Source: DASZQY01 sp035548515 | Lineage (GTDB): Bacteria > Pseudomonadota > Alphaproteobacteria > Rhizobiales > Kaistiaceae | Assembly (NCBI GenBank): GCA_035548515.1 | Contig: DASZSW010000008.1 | Coordinates: 28,145 to 92,144, forward strand | DNA length: 64,000 nt | Direction of reading: 5' to 3' | In this document: one piece after another, positions 25,310-39,260 of the stretch | How the letters are laid out: each line of letters starts with the position of its first letter | How positions within the stretch are numbered: position 1 is the first letter of the stretch | The notes under the pieces: generated by a model | The model's database searches: none | What the model saw: the letters and a program-made list of their open reading frames with translations, nothing else | What the model was told of the DNA's origin: nothing | Position numbers and translations under genes: made by a program

Positions 25310-26512
25310 ATGCGCCTTGTCCGCATCATCGCCGCCGCCGCCGCCGTCATCGCCGCGCTCGTCGCGGCGCCTGCCGTTGCGCAGACACCGGCGGAATGGG
25401 TGGCAGCCTTCTGGCCGACGGCGAAGGCTGCGGGCATCAAGCGCGCGATCTACGAGCAGGCACTCGGCAACTTCCAGCCCGACCCGGACGTGATCAAACG
25501 GGCGAGCGCGCAGGCCGAGTTCAACATGGCCATCTGGGACTACATGGACCAGATGGTCTCCGACGAACGCATCACCCAAGGCGCGGCCGCGCTGACCGCT
25601 AACGCGAAACTGCTGTCGCGCATCGAGCAGCGGTACGGCGTCGATCGCCATACCGTGATGGCCGTATGGGGGATCGAAAGTCACTACGGTGCCGTGCTCA
25701 CCAATCCGCGCCTGTTCAAGCAGACGATCCCGTCGCTGGCGACTCTCGCTTACACCGGCGGGCGTCTGGCCAAGTTCGGGCGGCAGCAGCTCGTGGCGGC
25801 GCTGAAGATTCTCCAGCGTGGAGACGTGACCCTTGCCGGCATGACCGGGTCGTGGGCGGGCGCGATGGGGCAGACGCAGTTCATCCCGACAACGTTCGAG
25901 TCTTACGCTGTCGATTTCGACGGCGACGGCCGCCGCAACATCTGGACGTCCAACGCGGATGCTCTCGCCTCGACGGCGAATTATCTCCGCGCGTCGGGTT
26001 GGCAGAGCGGCGCGACCTGGGGCTACGAGGTGACGGTGCCCGCCTCCTACGACGTCAAGAAGGGCGGTGAGCATGCGCTCGGCTGGTGGGCTGATCGCGG
26101 CGTCGTACGCGTCGCCGGCAAGGAGTATCCGCGCGAGACCGACAAGGCGACCCTGTACTTACCTAACGGGCGGAGCGGGCCGGCGTTTCTGATCCTGAAA
26201 AATTTTCGCGTCCTCAAACGCTACAACAACTCCAACTCGTACGCGCTTGCGGTCGGTCATCTTTCCGACCGGCTCGAAGGCGGTGCGGCGTTCATCGGCC
26301 AGTGGCCGGAGCATGAGAAGCCGTTCACGCTGGAGGAGGGCAAGCGTATGCAGCTCGCGCTCACCATGGCCGGTTACTATACGGGGCCCGTGGATGGCGA
26401 CCTTGGCTCAGGAAGCCGCGAGGCGATCCGCGGCTTCCAGCGCAAGCTGGGGCTAAACCCCGACGGTGTTCCCACGCGTGCCCTGTTGCAGCGGCTGGAG
26501 AGCGGCAAGTAG
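25310..26512 (+). CDS. Lytic murein transglycosylase, MltB family, with peptidoglycan-binding domain
   Basis: The 400-residue protein has a signal peptide (MRLVRIIAAAAAVIAALVAAPAVAQ), an SLT_2/MltB catalytic domain with Glu123 in VWGIESHYGAVL, the downstream GSWAGAMGQTQFIPTTF signature, and a C-terminal PG_binding_1 domain (GYYTGPVDGDLGSGSREAI). It cleaves glycan strands to 1,6-anhydro ends in the periplasm. No lipobox Cys is present, so it is the soluble type. GGGAG precedes the start. The next gene begins 8 bases after the stop. Confidence 0.93.
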   Translation: MRLVRIIAAAAAVIAALVAAPAVAQTPAEWVAAFWPTAKAAGIKRAIYEQALGNFQPDPDVIKRASAQAEFNMAIWDYMDQMVSDERITQGAAALTANAKLLSRIEQRYGVDRHTVMAVWGIESHYGAVLTNPRLFKQTIPSLATLAYTGGRLAKFGRQQLVAALKILQRGDVTLAGMTGSWAGAMGQTQFIPTTFESYAVDFDGDGRRNIWTSNADALASTANYLRASGWQSGATWGYEVTVPASYDVKKGGEHALGWWADRGVVRVAGKEYPRETDKATLYLPNGRSGPAFLILKNFRVLKRYNNSNSYALAVGHLSDRLEGGAAFIGQWPEHEKPFTLEEGKRMQLALTMAGYYTGPVDGDLGSGSREAIRGFQRKLGLNPDGVPTRALLQRLESGK

Positions 26513-26520
26513 AATTACCC

Positions 26521-27735
26521 ATGGTCTGGTGCGTACCCCGTGTGAAGATTGCCGCCGCAGCCCTTCTGGCGTTGCTGGTCGTATTGCCGGAGGCGGCCGC
26601 CTTTGCGCAGCCTGTTCCGCCGGCCGACGTCGGTGGTGCGCAGGGGCAGCCGCGCCGTGGCGGGTTCCTCGAGATGCTGTTCGGTCCGAGCCTGCTGCGT
26701 CCTTTCCGCCCCGACAATGCCCCGGGCAACGGCTTCATCCCCCCGCCGCAGCCGGGGCCGCCGGTGCCCAGCGAGCCGCCGGTGCCCACGGTCCAGATTC
26801 TGGAGAAGGACAAGAACGCCAAGAAGATTCTGGTCATCGGCGATTTCGTCGCCGGAGGTCTGGCGTGGGGCCTGGATCAGACGTTCGCGGAAGAGCCCAA
26901 GCTCGCGATCCTCGATCGGTCGCAGACCAACTCCGGCCTGGTGCGAACGGATTTCTTCGACTGGAACGCCGAGCTGCCGAGAATCCTCAACGAAGACAAG
27001 CCGGATATCGTCGTGGTGGCTATGGGCGCCAACGATCGGCAGCAGATGCGTATCGGAAGGGACCGCATCGCTCCGCACTCCGAAACGTGGGAGACGACCT
27101 ACCAACAGCGGCTCAAGGGCCTTACCGATACGCTGAAGGTTTACGGCCGGCCTTTCTTCTGGGTGAGCGCGCCACCGATGCGGCTCGCGGCAGCTGCGCG
27201 CGACATGACCTATCTCAACGGCTTTTACACCGACGCGGTGGAAGAGGCGGGTGGCCACTTCATCGACATCTGGAACGGCTTTACCAGCGATGAGGGCAAT
27301 TACATTTCGTCCGGTCCCGACGTTGACGGTCAGCTGCGCGCGCTGCGCGCCAGCGACGGCATCAACTTCACCCGCGCAGGACGGCTGAAGCTGGCGTTCT
27401 ACGTCGAGCGCGAGATTCGCCGGCAGACGGGCATTGGCGCCGGCGCTGTTGATCTGCTTGCTTCGACCAGCCAGGCCAACCAGATCGAGGTGGGGCCGGA
27501 TGGACAGAAGCGGCTGGTGGGACCAGTGCTCTCGCTCACAGATCCGCGGCCCGGCAGCGACGCGTTGGCGGGCGCGCCCGACCCGGTGCCCGAGGTCCAG
27601 AAGGAATCGGAAACGCCGCAATACATGATGATCGTAAAGGGCGCAGCGCTGCCGACGGTCGCCGGCCGGGCGGACGATTTCACCTGGCCGCCGCCCACCG
27701 TGTCTCCGCCGGGCCCGACGGCGGCCGCGAACTGA
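26521..27735 (+). CDS. Secreted DUF459 SGNH-hydrolase-like protein, catalytic residues apparently lost
   Basis: The 404-residue protein has a signal peptide, a Pro-rich linker (residues about 60-95), then a DUF459/SGNH fold: block I ILVIGDFVAGGL, block III VVAMGANDRQ, block V DGINFTRAGRLKL. In active SGNH enzymes block I is GDS and block V has D-x-x-H. Here Ser is replaced by Phe and His by Asn, which argues against classical hydrolase activity. It directly follows the MltB-type gene, probably in one unit, which suggests a periplasmic cell-wall or polysaccharide role. Confidence 0.82.
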   Translation: MVWCVPRVKIAAAALLALLVVLPEAAAFAQPVPPADVGGAQGQPRRGGFLEMLFGPSLLRPFRPDNAPGNGFIPPPQPGPPVPSEPPVPTVQILEKDKNAKKILVIGDFVAGGLAWGLDQTFAEEPKLAILDRSQTNSGLVRTDFFDWNAELPRILNEDKPDIVVVAMGANDRQQMRIGRDRIAPHSETWETTYQQRLKGLTDTLKVYGRPFFWVSAPPMRLAAAARDMTYLNGFYTDAVEEAGGHFIDIWNGFTSDEGNYISSGPDVDGQLRALRASDGINFTRAGRLKLAFYVEREIRRQTGIGAGAVDLLASTSQANQIEVGPDGQKRLVGPVLSLTDPRPGSDALAGAPDPVPEVQKESETPQYMMIVKGAALPTVAGRADDFTWPPPTVSPPGPTAAAN

Positions 27736-27874
27736 AACGTACAGGCGGGTGCCCGAAGGCTGACCAGCTGGCGTTTGTTCCTTCAAACCTATGTGAAAGC
27801 CGGCGACCTGGTCGTGATCCCCGATGCTGGCGTGAGGCGTCTATCCTCGCCGCGTGACATCACGGAGAGACACC

Positions 27875-28621
27875 ATGAGCATCCGCCTTGCTTCCGCTGT
27901 CGCGGCCGTCGCGATGAGCACCTCCGCTGCGCTTGCCGCCAGCGACGACAGGCTGACCACGAATGCCGGCGAGGTTGCCATCCACGCGATCCATCACGCG
28001 GCGCTGACGCTCACCTTCAACGGCACGACGATCCTCGTCGATCCGGCCCCGCTCGGGCAGAACGTCGACACCGCCGAGTTCACCGCTTTGCCGGCTCCTG
28101 CGCTCATCCTCATTACCCACGAGCACGGCGACCACTTCAACGTACCGATCCTGCAGGCGGTGTCGGGAAACGCCACGATCGTCGCCCCGCAGTCCGCCTT
28201 CGACAAGATGCCCGACGATTTGAAGGCGAAGACCAAGGTGATGAAGAACGGCGACAAGCTGGAGGTCGCCGGTGTGCCGATCGAGGCGGTGCCGGCCTAC
28301 AACAACAGCACGGACAAGCAGCAGTACCATCCGAAGGGCCGCGACAACGGCTATGTCCTGACCTTCGGCGACAAGCACGTCTATATCGCGGGCGATACGG
28401 AAGACACGCCGGAGATGCGCGCGCTCACCGGGATCGACGTGGCTTTCCTGCCGATGAACCTGCCGTACACGATGTCTGTGGATCAGGCGGCCGACGCGGT
28501 CGCCGCGTTCAAGCCGAAGGTGGTCTATCCGTACCACTCGCGCGGCACCGACGTGGCGGCCTTCAAGACGAAGGTCGGTGGCGCAGCGGACGTGCGGATA
28601 CTGGACTGGTATCCGAGCTAG
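27875..28621 (+). CDS. Secreted MBL-fold (UlaG-like) metallohydrolase
   Basis: The 248-residue protein has a signal peptide (MSIRLASAVAAVAMSTSAALA) followed by a metallo-beta-lactamase fold: HAALTLTFNGTTILVDPAP, the metal motif THEHGDHFNVP, GDTEDTPEMRAL and a final YPYHSRGTD strand. It belongs to the UlaG-like group acting on phosphodiesters, lactones or similar bonds; substrate unknown. The ATG at 27875 has CGGAGAGA upstream. It converges with a small gene at 28618. Confidence 0.88.
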   Translation: MSIRLASAVAAVAMSTSAALAASDDRLTTNAGEVAIHAIHHAALTLTFNGTTILVDPAPLGQNVDTAEFTALPAPALILITHEHGDHFNVPILQAVSGNATIVAPQSAFDKMPDDLKAKTKVMKNGDKLEVAGVPIEAVPAYNNSTDKQQYHPKGRDNGYVLTFGDKHVYIAGDTEDTPEMRALTGIDVAFLPMNLPYTMSVDQAADAVAAFKPKVVYPYHSRGTDVAAFKTKVGGAADVRILDWYPS

Positions 28622-28956
28622 GCAATCGCCATCGGCTCGTACTCCCGCAGCGGCGCGCGGATCGAGTCGTTGCCGTACGTGATGACGAGATCGCGCGTGC
28701 CGAACACCTTGTAGGTGTACTCGATCGCCTCGCGGCATTCGTCGAGCCATTCGTTGTTGAGCAGGTGGATACTGAACCTTGATCGCGCTTCGATGCCGAA
28801 TTCGCGCGCGATCTCGGCATCGAAACGGCCGAGGCTGGCGTCCGTGATGTGAACCACGTCGCCGAACAGCTCGGGGCGAACGCGGCGCATGAAATCGATG
28901 CGCCGCTGTGCTTCGGGGATCGGGAGGCGGCAATGGCAGCCGTAGTCGAGCGACAT
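28618..28956 (-). CDS. Small protein of unknown function downstream of gltD
   Basis: The 112-residue product begins MSLDYGCHCRLPIPEAQRRI, with Cys7 and Cys9 in CHC, and ends NDSIRAPLREYEPMAIA. It contains no known domain I can name. It begins 5 bases after the gltD stop on the same strand, so it is probably the third gene of the gltBD unit. Its stop overlaps that of the MBL gene by 4 bases. Confidence 0.65.
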   Translation of the reverse strand: MSLDYGCHCRLPIPEAQRRIDFMRRVRPELFGDVVHITDASLGRFDAEIAREFGIEARSRFSIHLLNNEWLDECREAIEYTYKVFGTRDLVITYGNDSIRAPLREYEPMAIA

Positions 28957-28961
28957 GGTCG

Positions 28962-30383
<1,422 letters not shown>

Positions 30384-30396
30384 GATGCGTGCCCGT

Positions 30397-35115
<4,719 letters not shown>

Positions 35116-35159
35116 GGTCGCCCTCTTCCTGCTCAGCACGGCGATTAGCCGGGCTAATT

Positions 35160-35176
35160 GGACAGTGATCCTGTCC
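35160..35176 (-). other. Hairpin in the gltB leader
   Basis: GGACAG-TGATC-CTGTCC is a 6-base inverted repeat about 45 bases before the gltB start. It could be an operator or a leader hairpin; nothing more can be said. Confidence 0.35.
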
Positions 35177-35283
35177 TATTTACATCTCTATGACAGATTT
35201 CAGAGTGCCCATCAAGCGTCCTTGGCATTGTTCTTATCATTCGCGCCGTCCCTGCGGCTGCTTCGGAATGTCTTCGGTTCCCT

Positions 35284-35304
35284 TCGCGCAATAAAGTTGC
35301 GCGA
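35284..35304. promoter_or_regulatory. Perfect inverted repeat between gltB and the aldolase gene
   Basis: TCGCGCAA-TAAAG-TTGCGCGA is a perfect 8-base inverted repeat in the 238-base divergent gap between gltB (minus strand) and the threonine-aldolase-like gene (plus strand), 50 bases from the latter. Its symmetry suggests a dimeric regulator site, possibly for one that controls amino-acid metabolism; the regulator is unknown. Confidence 0.5.
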
Positions 35305-35353
35305 CCTCAGGATTGTCTTGCGCAGCCTGCGGAGCGTCGCCACAACGGCCGAC

Positions 35354-36406
35354 ATGATCTTCGCAAGCGACAACTGGTCCGGCGCCTCCGACCGCGTCAT
35401 CGCCGCGCTCGCCGATGCTGCGCGCAAAGGCGGGCCGGCTTATGGCAATGATGCCATCACCAAGGCGGTCGAGGAGCGTATCGCCGACGTCTTCGAACAC
35501 GAGGTGGCGGTGTTCCTTGTCGCCAGCGGCACCGCGGCCAACGCGCTGTCGTTAGCGGCCTATGCCCGGCCGGGTGGTGTCGTGTTTTGCCACCACGAGG
35601 CGCACATCAACGTCGACGAGGCGGGGGCGGTGCACTTCTTCGGCAATGGCATGCAGGTGCATGGCCTCGACGCTGCCGCCGGCAAAATCGCGCCGGAGAC
35701 GCTGACGGAGGGCATCGCGTCGCTCCGTCCCGGCGATGCGCACCAAGGCCAGCCGGTGGCGCTGAACATCACCAACATCACCGAACTCGGCGCTGCCTAC
35801 TCGCCCGACGAAGTCGCTGCGTTGGTGAAGATCGCCCGCTCGCGCGAGATGGCGGTGCACATGGATGGCGCGCGCTTCGCCAACGCCGTCATCGCCACCG
35901 GCGCGTCCCCGGCGGAGCTGACGTGGAAGGCGGGCGTTGACGTGTTGTCGTTCGGCGGCACCAAGAATGGATGCATCGCGGCGGAAGCCGTGGTGTTCTT
36001 TAACCCGGCGCACGCGCGCGACGTGCCTTACGCGCGACAGCGGGCAGGGCAGGGCTTCTCCAAGAATTGGTTCATCGCGGCGCAGCTTGACGCGTATCTC
36101 CGCGACGGCCACTGGCTCGAGCTCGCGCGCCACTCCAACGCGACCGCGGCGAAACTCGCCGGCGCACTGTCGTCATCCGGCCGCGCGCGCCTCGCCTTCA
36201 GGCCGGACGGCAACGAGGTTTTCGCGATTCTGGAGAATGGGTTGGACGAGAAACTTCGCGCTGCAGGTGCGAAGTATCATCCCTGGGTGCCAACCAGTCT
36301 GCCGGTGGCCGAACGTCCGGGAGCGGGCGAGACGATGGTGCGGCTGGTCACCAGCTGGCAGACGACGGCGGCGGACGTCGACAAGTTCGCCGCGCTGCTG
36401 CGCTAA
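35354..36406 (+). CDS. Threonine aldolase family PLP enzyme
   Basis: The 350-residue fold-type I PLP protein begins MIFASDNWSGASDRVIAAL, matching the low-specificity threonine aldolase N-terminus (DN..G). The PLP Lys is at residue 204 in LSFGGTKNGCIAAEAV, and HMDGARFANAV is the Asp-containing cofactor loop. It would split threonine or other beta-hydroxy amino acids to glycine and an aldehyde. The next gene is convergent, with a strong terminator between. Confidence 0.9.
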   Translation: MIFASDNWSGASDRVIAALADAARKGGPAYGNDAITKAVEERIADVFEHEVAVFLVASGTAANALSLAAYARPGGVVFCHHEAHINVDEAGAVHFFGNGMQVHGLDAAAGKIAPETLTEGIASLRPGDAHQGQPVALNITNITELGAAYSPDEVAALVKIARSREMAVHMDGARFANAVIATGASPAELTWKAGVDVLSFGGTKNGCIAAEAVVFFNPAHARDVPYARQRAGQGFSKNWFIAAQLDAYLRDGHWLELARHSNATAAKLAGALSSSGRARLAFRPDGNEVFAILENGLDEKLRAAGAKYHPWVPTSLPVAERPGAGETMVRLVTSWQTTAADVDKFAALLR

Positions 36407-36419
36407 GCCAAAAGACAAA

Positions 36420-36456
36420 GGGCGCTCACCCTTTCGGGGAGCGCCCTCTGCTTACG
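36420..36456. terminator. Bidirectional rho-independent terminator
   Basis: GGGCGCTC (36420-36427) pairs with GAGCGCCC (36439-36446), with an inner CCC/GGG stem. It lies between the aldolase-like gene and hsp20, which converge. The minus-strand exit reads CTTTGTCTTTTGG, a reasonable U-rich tail for hsp20; the plus-strand tail is weak. Confidence 0.7.
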
Positions 36457-36481
36457 TCAGGTCACGAATGCCCGTGGGAGG

Positions 36482-36937
36482 TCAGGCAGCAACCTGATCG
36501 ATCTGCTTGGCCTTGCCGTTGCCGATCGAGATGGTGCGCGGCTTCTTGGACTCCGGCACCACGCGGACGAGGTCGACGTGGAGCAGGCCGTTCTCAAGGT
36601 TGGCGCCCTTCACCTCGACGTAGTCGGCAAGCTGGAAGCGGCGCTCGAAGGCGCGCGCGCCAATGCCGCGGTAGAGGAACTCGGATTCCTTCTTCTCGGC
36701 GTCGGCTTTCTTCTCGCCCTTGACGGTGAGCGTGTTTTCCTTGGCCTCGATGGAGAGGTCAGCCTCGCCGAAGCCGGCTACCGCCATGGTGATGCGATAG
36801 GCGTCCTCGCCGGTGCGCTCAATGTTGTAGGGCGGATAGGTCTGCGCCTCGCCGCCGACGTTGGCGTCGAGCAGGTTGAAGAGGCGGTCGAAGCCGACGG
36901 TGGAGCGATAGAAAGGGGTGAGATCAAAAGTGCGCAT
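36482..36937 (-). CDS. Small heat-shock protein Hsp20 (IbpA-like)
   Basis: The 151-residue alpha-crystallin-type chaperone begins MRTFDLTPFYRSTVGFDRLF and contains the core YRITMAVAGFGEADLSIEAK, with GLLHVDLVRVVPE near the C-terminus, the usual A-x-x-n-G-v-L-like segment. It binds unfolded proteins under heat stress. The ATG at 36937 has GGAGG four to five bases before it, and that Shine-Dalgarno lies inside a predicted thermolabile hairpin. Confidence 0.92.
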   Translation of the reverse strand: MRTFDLTPFYRSTVGFDRLFNLLDANVGGEAQTYPPYNIERTGEDAYRITMAVAGFGEADLSIEAKENTLTVKGEKKADAEKKESEFLYRGIGARAFERRFQLADYVEVKGANLENGLLHVDLVRVVPESKKPRTISIGNGKAKQIDQVAA

Positions 36938-37030
36938 GGATAGTCCTCCATAGAAGCGACTGTTGCGAATGGGGAACCTCGTGCGATCCGCCTTCTGGCC
37001 AGACCCGGTGGTTCCCGCGGACCCCATCCG
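36938..37030 (-). promoter_or_regulatory. ROSE-type RNA thermometer in the hsp20 leader
   Basis: On the minus strand the Shine-Dalgarno is in the hairpin AGTCGCTTC-TAT-GGAGGACT (36942-36961). AGUC pairs with GACU, then a single G bulges, then CUUC pairs with GGAGG. That bulged G opposite the Shine-Dalgarno is the hallmark of ROSE thermosensors of rhizobial small heat-shock genes. A stable upstream hairpin with arms GGGAACC/GGTTCCC (36972-36978 and 37010-37016) completes the multi-stem layout. Confidence 0.75.
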
Positions 37031-37045
37031 GGCGCCCGCAATGAC

Positions 37046-37074
37046 TAGGTAGGTGCGGTCAAAACCGCCTTCAA
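37046..37074 (-). promoter_or_regulatory. Candidate hsp20 promoter
   Basis: On the minus strand CTTGAAG (-35) and, 17 bases later, TACCTA (-10) precede the leader; CTTGAA with CCTACCT also resembles a sigma32-type promoter. Transcription would begin near 37040, at the 5' end of the thermosensor. Confidence 0.5.
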
Positions 37075-37211
37075 GGCCCCCGAAACGAGCCATTTCTCGC
37101 GGCTGAATTGAAAATGAACGGCGGCTTCAGGTTGGGTTCGGGTGGCGTTTGGCAATCTCGCGGCCGTGCTGAAGGGCTGAGGGAGTGCCCCACACAGTTC
37201 CCAGCACAAAG

Positions 37212-37290
37212 CCGGTGCCAAACCCCGCCCCCCTCTGGCACCGGACGGAATGCCGGCGGCGCCTCCCAAGGCGTCGCCGGTTTCATTTGC
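37212..37290 (+). ncRNA. Candidate small RNA or leader with two hairpins
   Basis: In the 379-base gap between hsp20 and the alpha/beta hydrolase, a 9-base stem CCGGTGCCA/TGGCACCGG (37212-37244) with a C-rich loop is followed by an 11-base stem CCGGCGGCGCC/GGCGTCGCCGG with loop TCCCAA (37253-37280), then TTTCATTTG. C-rich and TCCC loops that can bind Shine-Dalgarno sequences are common in alphaproteobacterial sRNAs. It may instead be the 5' leader of the hydrolase gene. No clear promoter was found. Confidence 0.35.
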
Positions 37291-37316
37291 GGCGGTGCTC
37301 GTCTAATCAGGCCGGC

Positions 37317-38258
37317 ATGGAGCTCTACCCAACCGACGGCAATCCGGAACCCGACGGCGCGATCGTCGGCACGGTGGTCGCTGCCGATGGCGTGCGGCTG
37401 CGCTACGCGCGCTGGCGTTCGGGCACGCGACGGTCGCAGGGCACGATCTGTCTGTTTCAGGGACGCGGCGAGGCGATCGAGAAATACTTCGAGACGATCA
37501 CCGACCTGCGCAATCGCGGTTTCGCGGTGGCGGCGATCGACTGGCGCGGACAGGGCGGTTCGGAGCGCCGACTGCGCGACCCGGGCAAGGCTCACGTCGA
37601 TTCGTTCGCGGAGTACGACCGCGACCTGGAAGCTTTCATGCAGCAGGTCGTGCTGCCGGATTGCGCGCCGCCGTACTACGCGCTGGCGCATTCCACCGGC
37701 GGCCTGATCGCCATCCGCGCCGCGCAAAGCAACCGCGCGCGCTTCGAGCGCATGGTGCTCTTGTCGCCGCTCATCGATTTCGGGCCGACCAATCCGCCGC
37801 CGCCTTTCGCGCAGTGGTTCGCTGCGTCGATGACGGCGATCGGTCTCGGTGAGCTGGATGCGCCGGGGCAGGCGGCCGAGACGCTGCTCAACACGCCATT
37901 CGAGGGCAACAAGCTTACCGGCGATCGTGCGCGCTACGAGCGCAACGCCGATATGACGGAGAAGCTGCCGGACATCTTCGTGCGCGGCCCAACGTTCGCG
38001 TGGGTCTACGCCGCGTTCCGCGCGATGGCGGAAGCCGCTGCGCCGGGCTATGCGCAGACCATCCGCGTACCTACGCTGGCCATCATCGGGGCGCTCGACC
38101 GGGTGGTGTCGGTCACCGCCGCGGAGAGGCTGGTGTCAAGCATCCGCGCCGGGGCGCAGGTCGTGATCCCGGGTGCGGAGCACGAGTTGCCGATGGAGCG
38201 CAACGTCATCCGCGAGCAGATGTTCGCGGCGTTCGATGCGTTCGTGCCGGGCGGGTAG
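37317..38258 (+). CDS. Alpha/beta hydrolase (monoacylglycerol lipase / lysophospholipase-like)
   Basis: The 313-residue protein begins MELYPTDGNPEPDGAIVG. TICLFQGRGEAIEKYFETI corresponds to the oxyanion region of lysophospholipase L2-like enzymes, LAHSTGGLIA holds the nucleophile Ser in the G-like elbow (here S-T-G), and GALDRVVSV and GAEHELPME supply Asp and His. It lacks a signal peptide, so it probably acts in the cytoplasm or at the inner membrane. The start is chosen because upstream in-frame sequence is Arg/Pro-rich and crosses the hairpins. Confidence 0.87.
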   Translation: MELYPTDGNPEPDGAIVGTVVAADGVRLRYARWRSGTRRSQGTICLFQGRGEAIEKYFETITDLRNRGFAVAAIDWRGQGGSERRLRDPGKAHVDSFAEYDRDLEAFMQQVVLPDCAPPYYALAHSTGGLIAIRAAQSNRARFERMVLLSPLIDFGPTNPPPPFAQWFAASMTAIGLGELDAPGQAAETLLNTPFEGNKLTGDRARYERNADMTEKLPDIFVRGPTFAWVYAAFRAMAEAAAPGYAQTIRVPTLAIIGALDRVVSVTAAERLVSSIRAGAQVVIPGAEHELPMERNVIREQMFAAFDAFVPGG

Positions 38259-38261
38259 CTT

Positions 38262-38300
38262 ACTGGATGCCTGCCTTCACAGGCGTGACAAGTCGGGTCA
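38262..38300. repeat. Degenerate short palindromic repeat (CTGGATGCC type)
   Basis: CTGGATGCCTGCCTTCACAG followed by GCGTGAC forms a hairpin and resembles the CCCGCCTTCGCGGG element at 43566-43602. It covers the hisN stop. Confidence 0.45.
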
Positions 38301-39080
38301 CCCCGCCAGCTTGGCCAGTACCTGGTCGTGCAACCGCGCGTCCCCGCTGGCAACGACGTAGCCGCCATCGGCCGCCGGGCCACCTTGCCAATCCGTGACA
38401 CGGCCACCGGCGCCCTCGATGATCGGGATCAGCGCAACGATGTCGTACGGTTGAAGCCCGGCCTCCACGACGACATCCGTGTTGCCCGACGCGACCATGC
38501 AGTAAGCGTAGCAGTCATAGCCGTAGCGCGGCATGCGCACCGCTGCCTCGACACGATCGTACGCGGCGCGGTCGTCGCCCTTGAATAGCGCCGGCGTGGT
38601 CGTGAACAGGGACGCGTCGCTCAACGAACTGCAAGGCCGCGTCTTGATCGCGCGCTCGCCGCCAGGGCCGGTGTACCAAGCGCGGGCGCTGTCGCCGGCG
38701 AAGCGCTCGCCGGTGAAGGGCTGTGCCATCATGCCGAGGACGGGCTTGCCGCGGCGCGTCAGTCCGATCAGCGTGCCCCATGTCGGCAGGCCCGAGATGA
38801 ACGAGCGGGTGCCATCGATTGGGTCGAGCACCCAGACGTACTCCGCGTCCTCGCGCTCGCTGCCAAATTCCTCGCCGATGATCCCGTGCGCCGGATACTC
38901 GGTGTTGATGAGCGTGCGCATCGCCTGCTCAGCGCCGCGGTCAGCGACGGTCACCGGATCGAAGCGCGCTTTGCCCTTGTCCTCGACGGCTGCGGCGGCG
39001 CGGAAGTGGGGCATGATCGCCGCGCTCGCCACATCGGCGAGTCGGTCGAGGAAGGCGGGGAGGGAGGTCGTGTCGGTCAT
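38298..39080 (-). CDS. hisN: Histidinol-phosphatase, inositol monophosphatase fold
   Basis: The 260-residue protein has the IMPase metal motifs GEEFGSER and LDPIDGTRSF, and LQPYDIVALIPIIEGAGG near the C-terminus, where alphaproteobacterial HisN proteins share the same spacing. It would remove phosphate from histidinol phosphate, though SuhB-type or other IMPase activity is not excluded by sequence alone. The ATG at 39080 is the family start. An mmgR-like sRNA and an N-formylglutamate amidohydrolase follow upstream, the usual order in this clade. Confidence 0.85.
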   Translation of the reverse strand: MTDTTSLPAFLDRLADVASAAIMPHFRAAAAVEDKGKARFDPVTVADRGAEQAMRTLINTEYPAHGIIGEEFGSEREDAEYVWVLDPIDGTRSFISGLPTWGTLIGLTRRGKPVLGMMAQPFTGERFAGDSARAWYTGPGGERAIKTRPCSSLSDASLFTTTPALFKGDDRAAYDRVEAAVRMPRYGYDCYAYCMVASGNTDVVVEAGLQPYDIVALIPIIEGAGGRVTDWQGGPAADGGYVVASGDARLHDQVLAKLAG

Positions 39081-39231
39081 TTTTTCGCGAGGTGGCAAGC
39101 AGGCCACATGGTTTGGATAAGTCCCTCAAAGCGAGAAAGGCCAGCAATCCTGTCGTTTTTTCGAGGGTCGCCCCTCATCCCTGACCGCGGCATTCTGTCC
39201 AGCCCCAAACCCGCGGCCCCTCTTGCTTTTG

Positions 39232-39260
39232 TGCAGTGCATTGTATGATTATTGCAGTGC
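39232..39260 (+). promoter_or_regulatory. Promoter with TGCAGTGC repeats before the sRNA
   Basis: TATGAT at 39244-39249 is a good -10 for the sRNA start near 39256. Two copies of TGCAGTGC (39232-39239 and 39253-39260) are 21 bases apart, two helical turns, and flank the -10. TGCAGTGC-like sites are reported for the polyhydroxybutyrate regulator PhaR, but this is a resemblance only. Confidence 0.5.
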
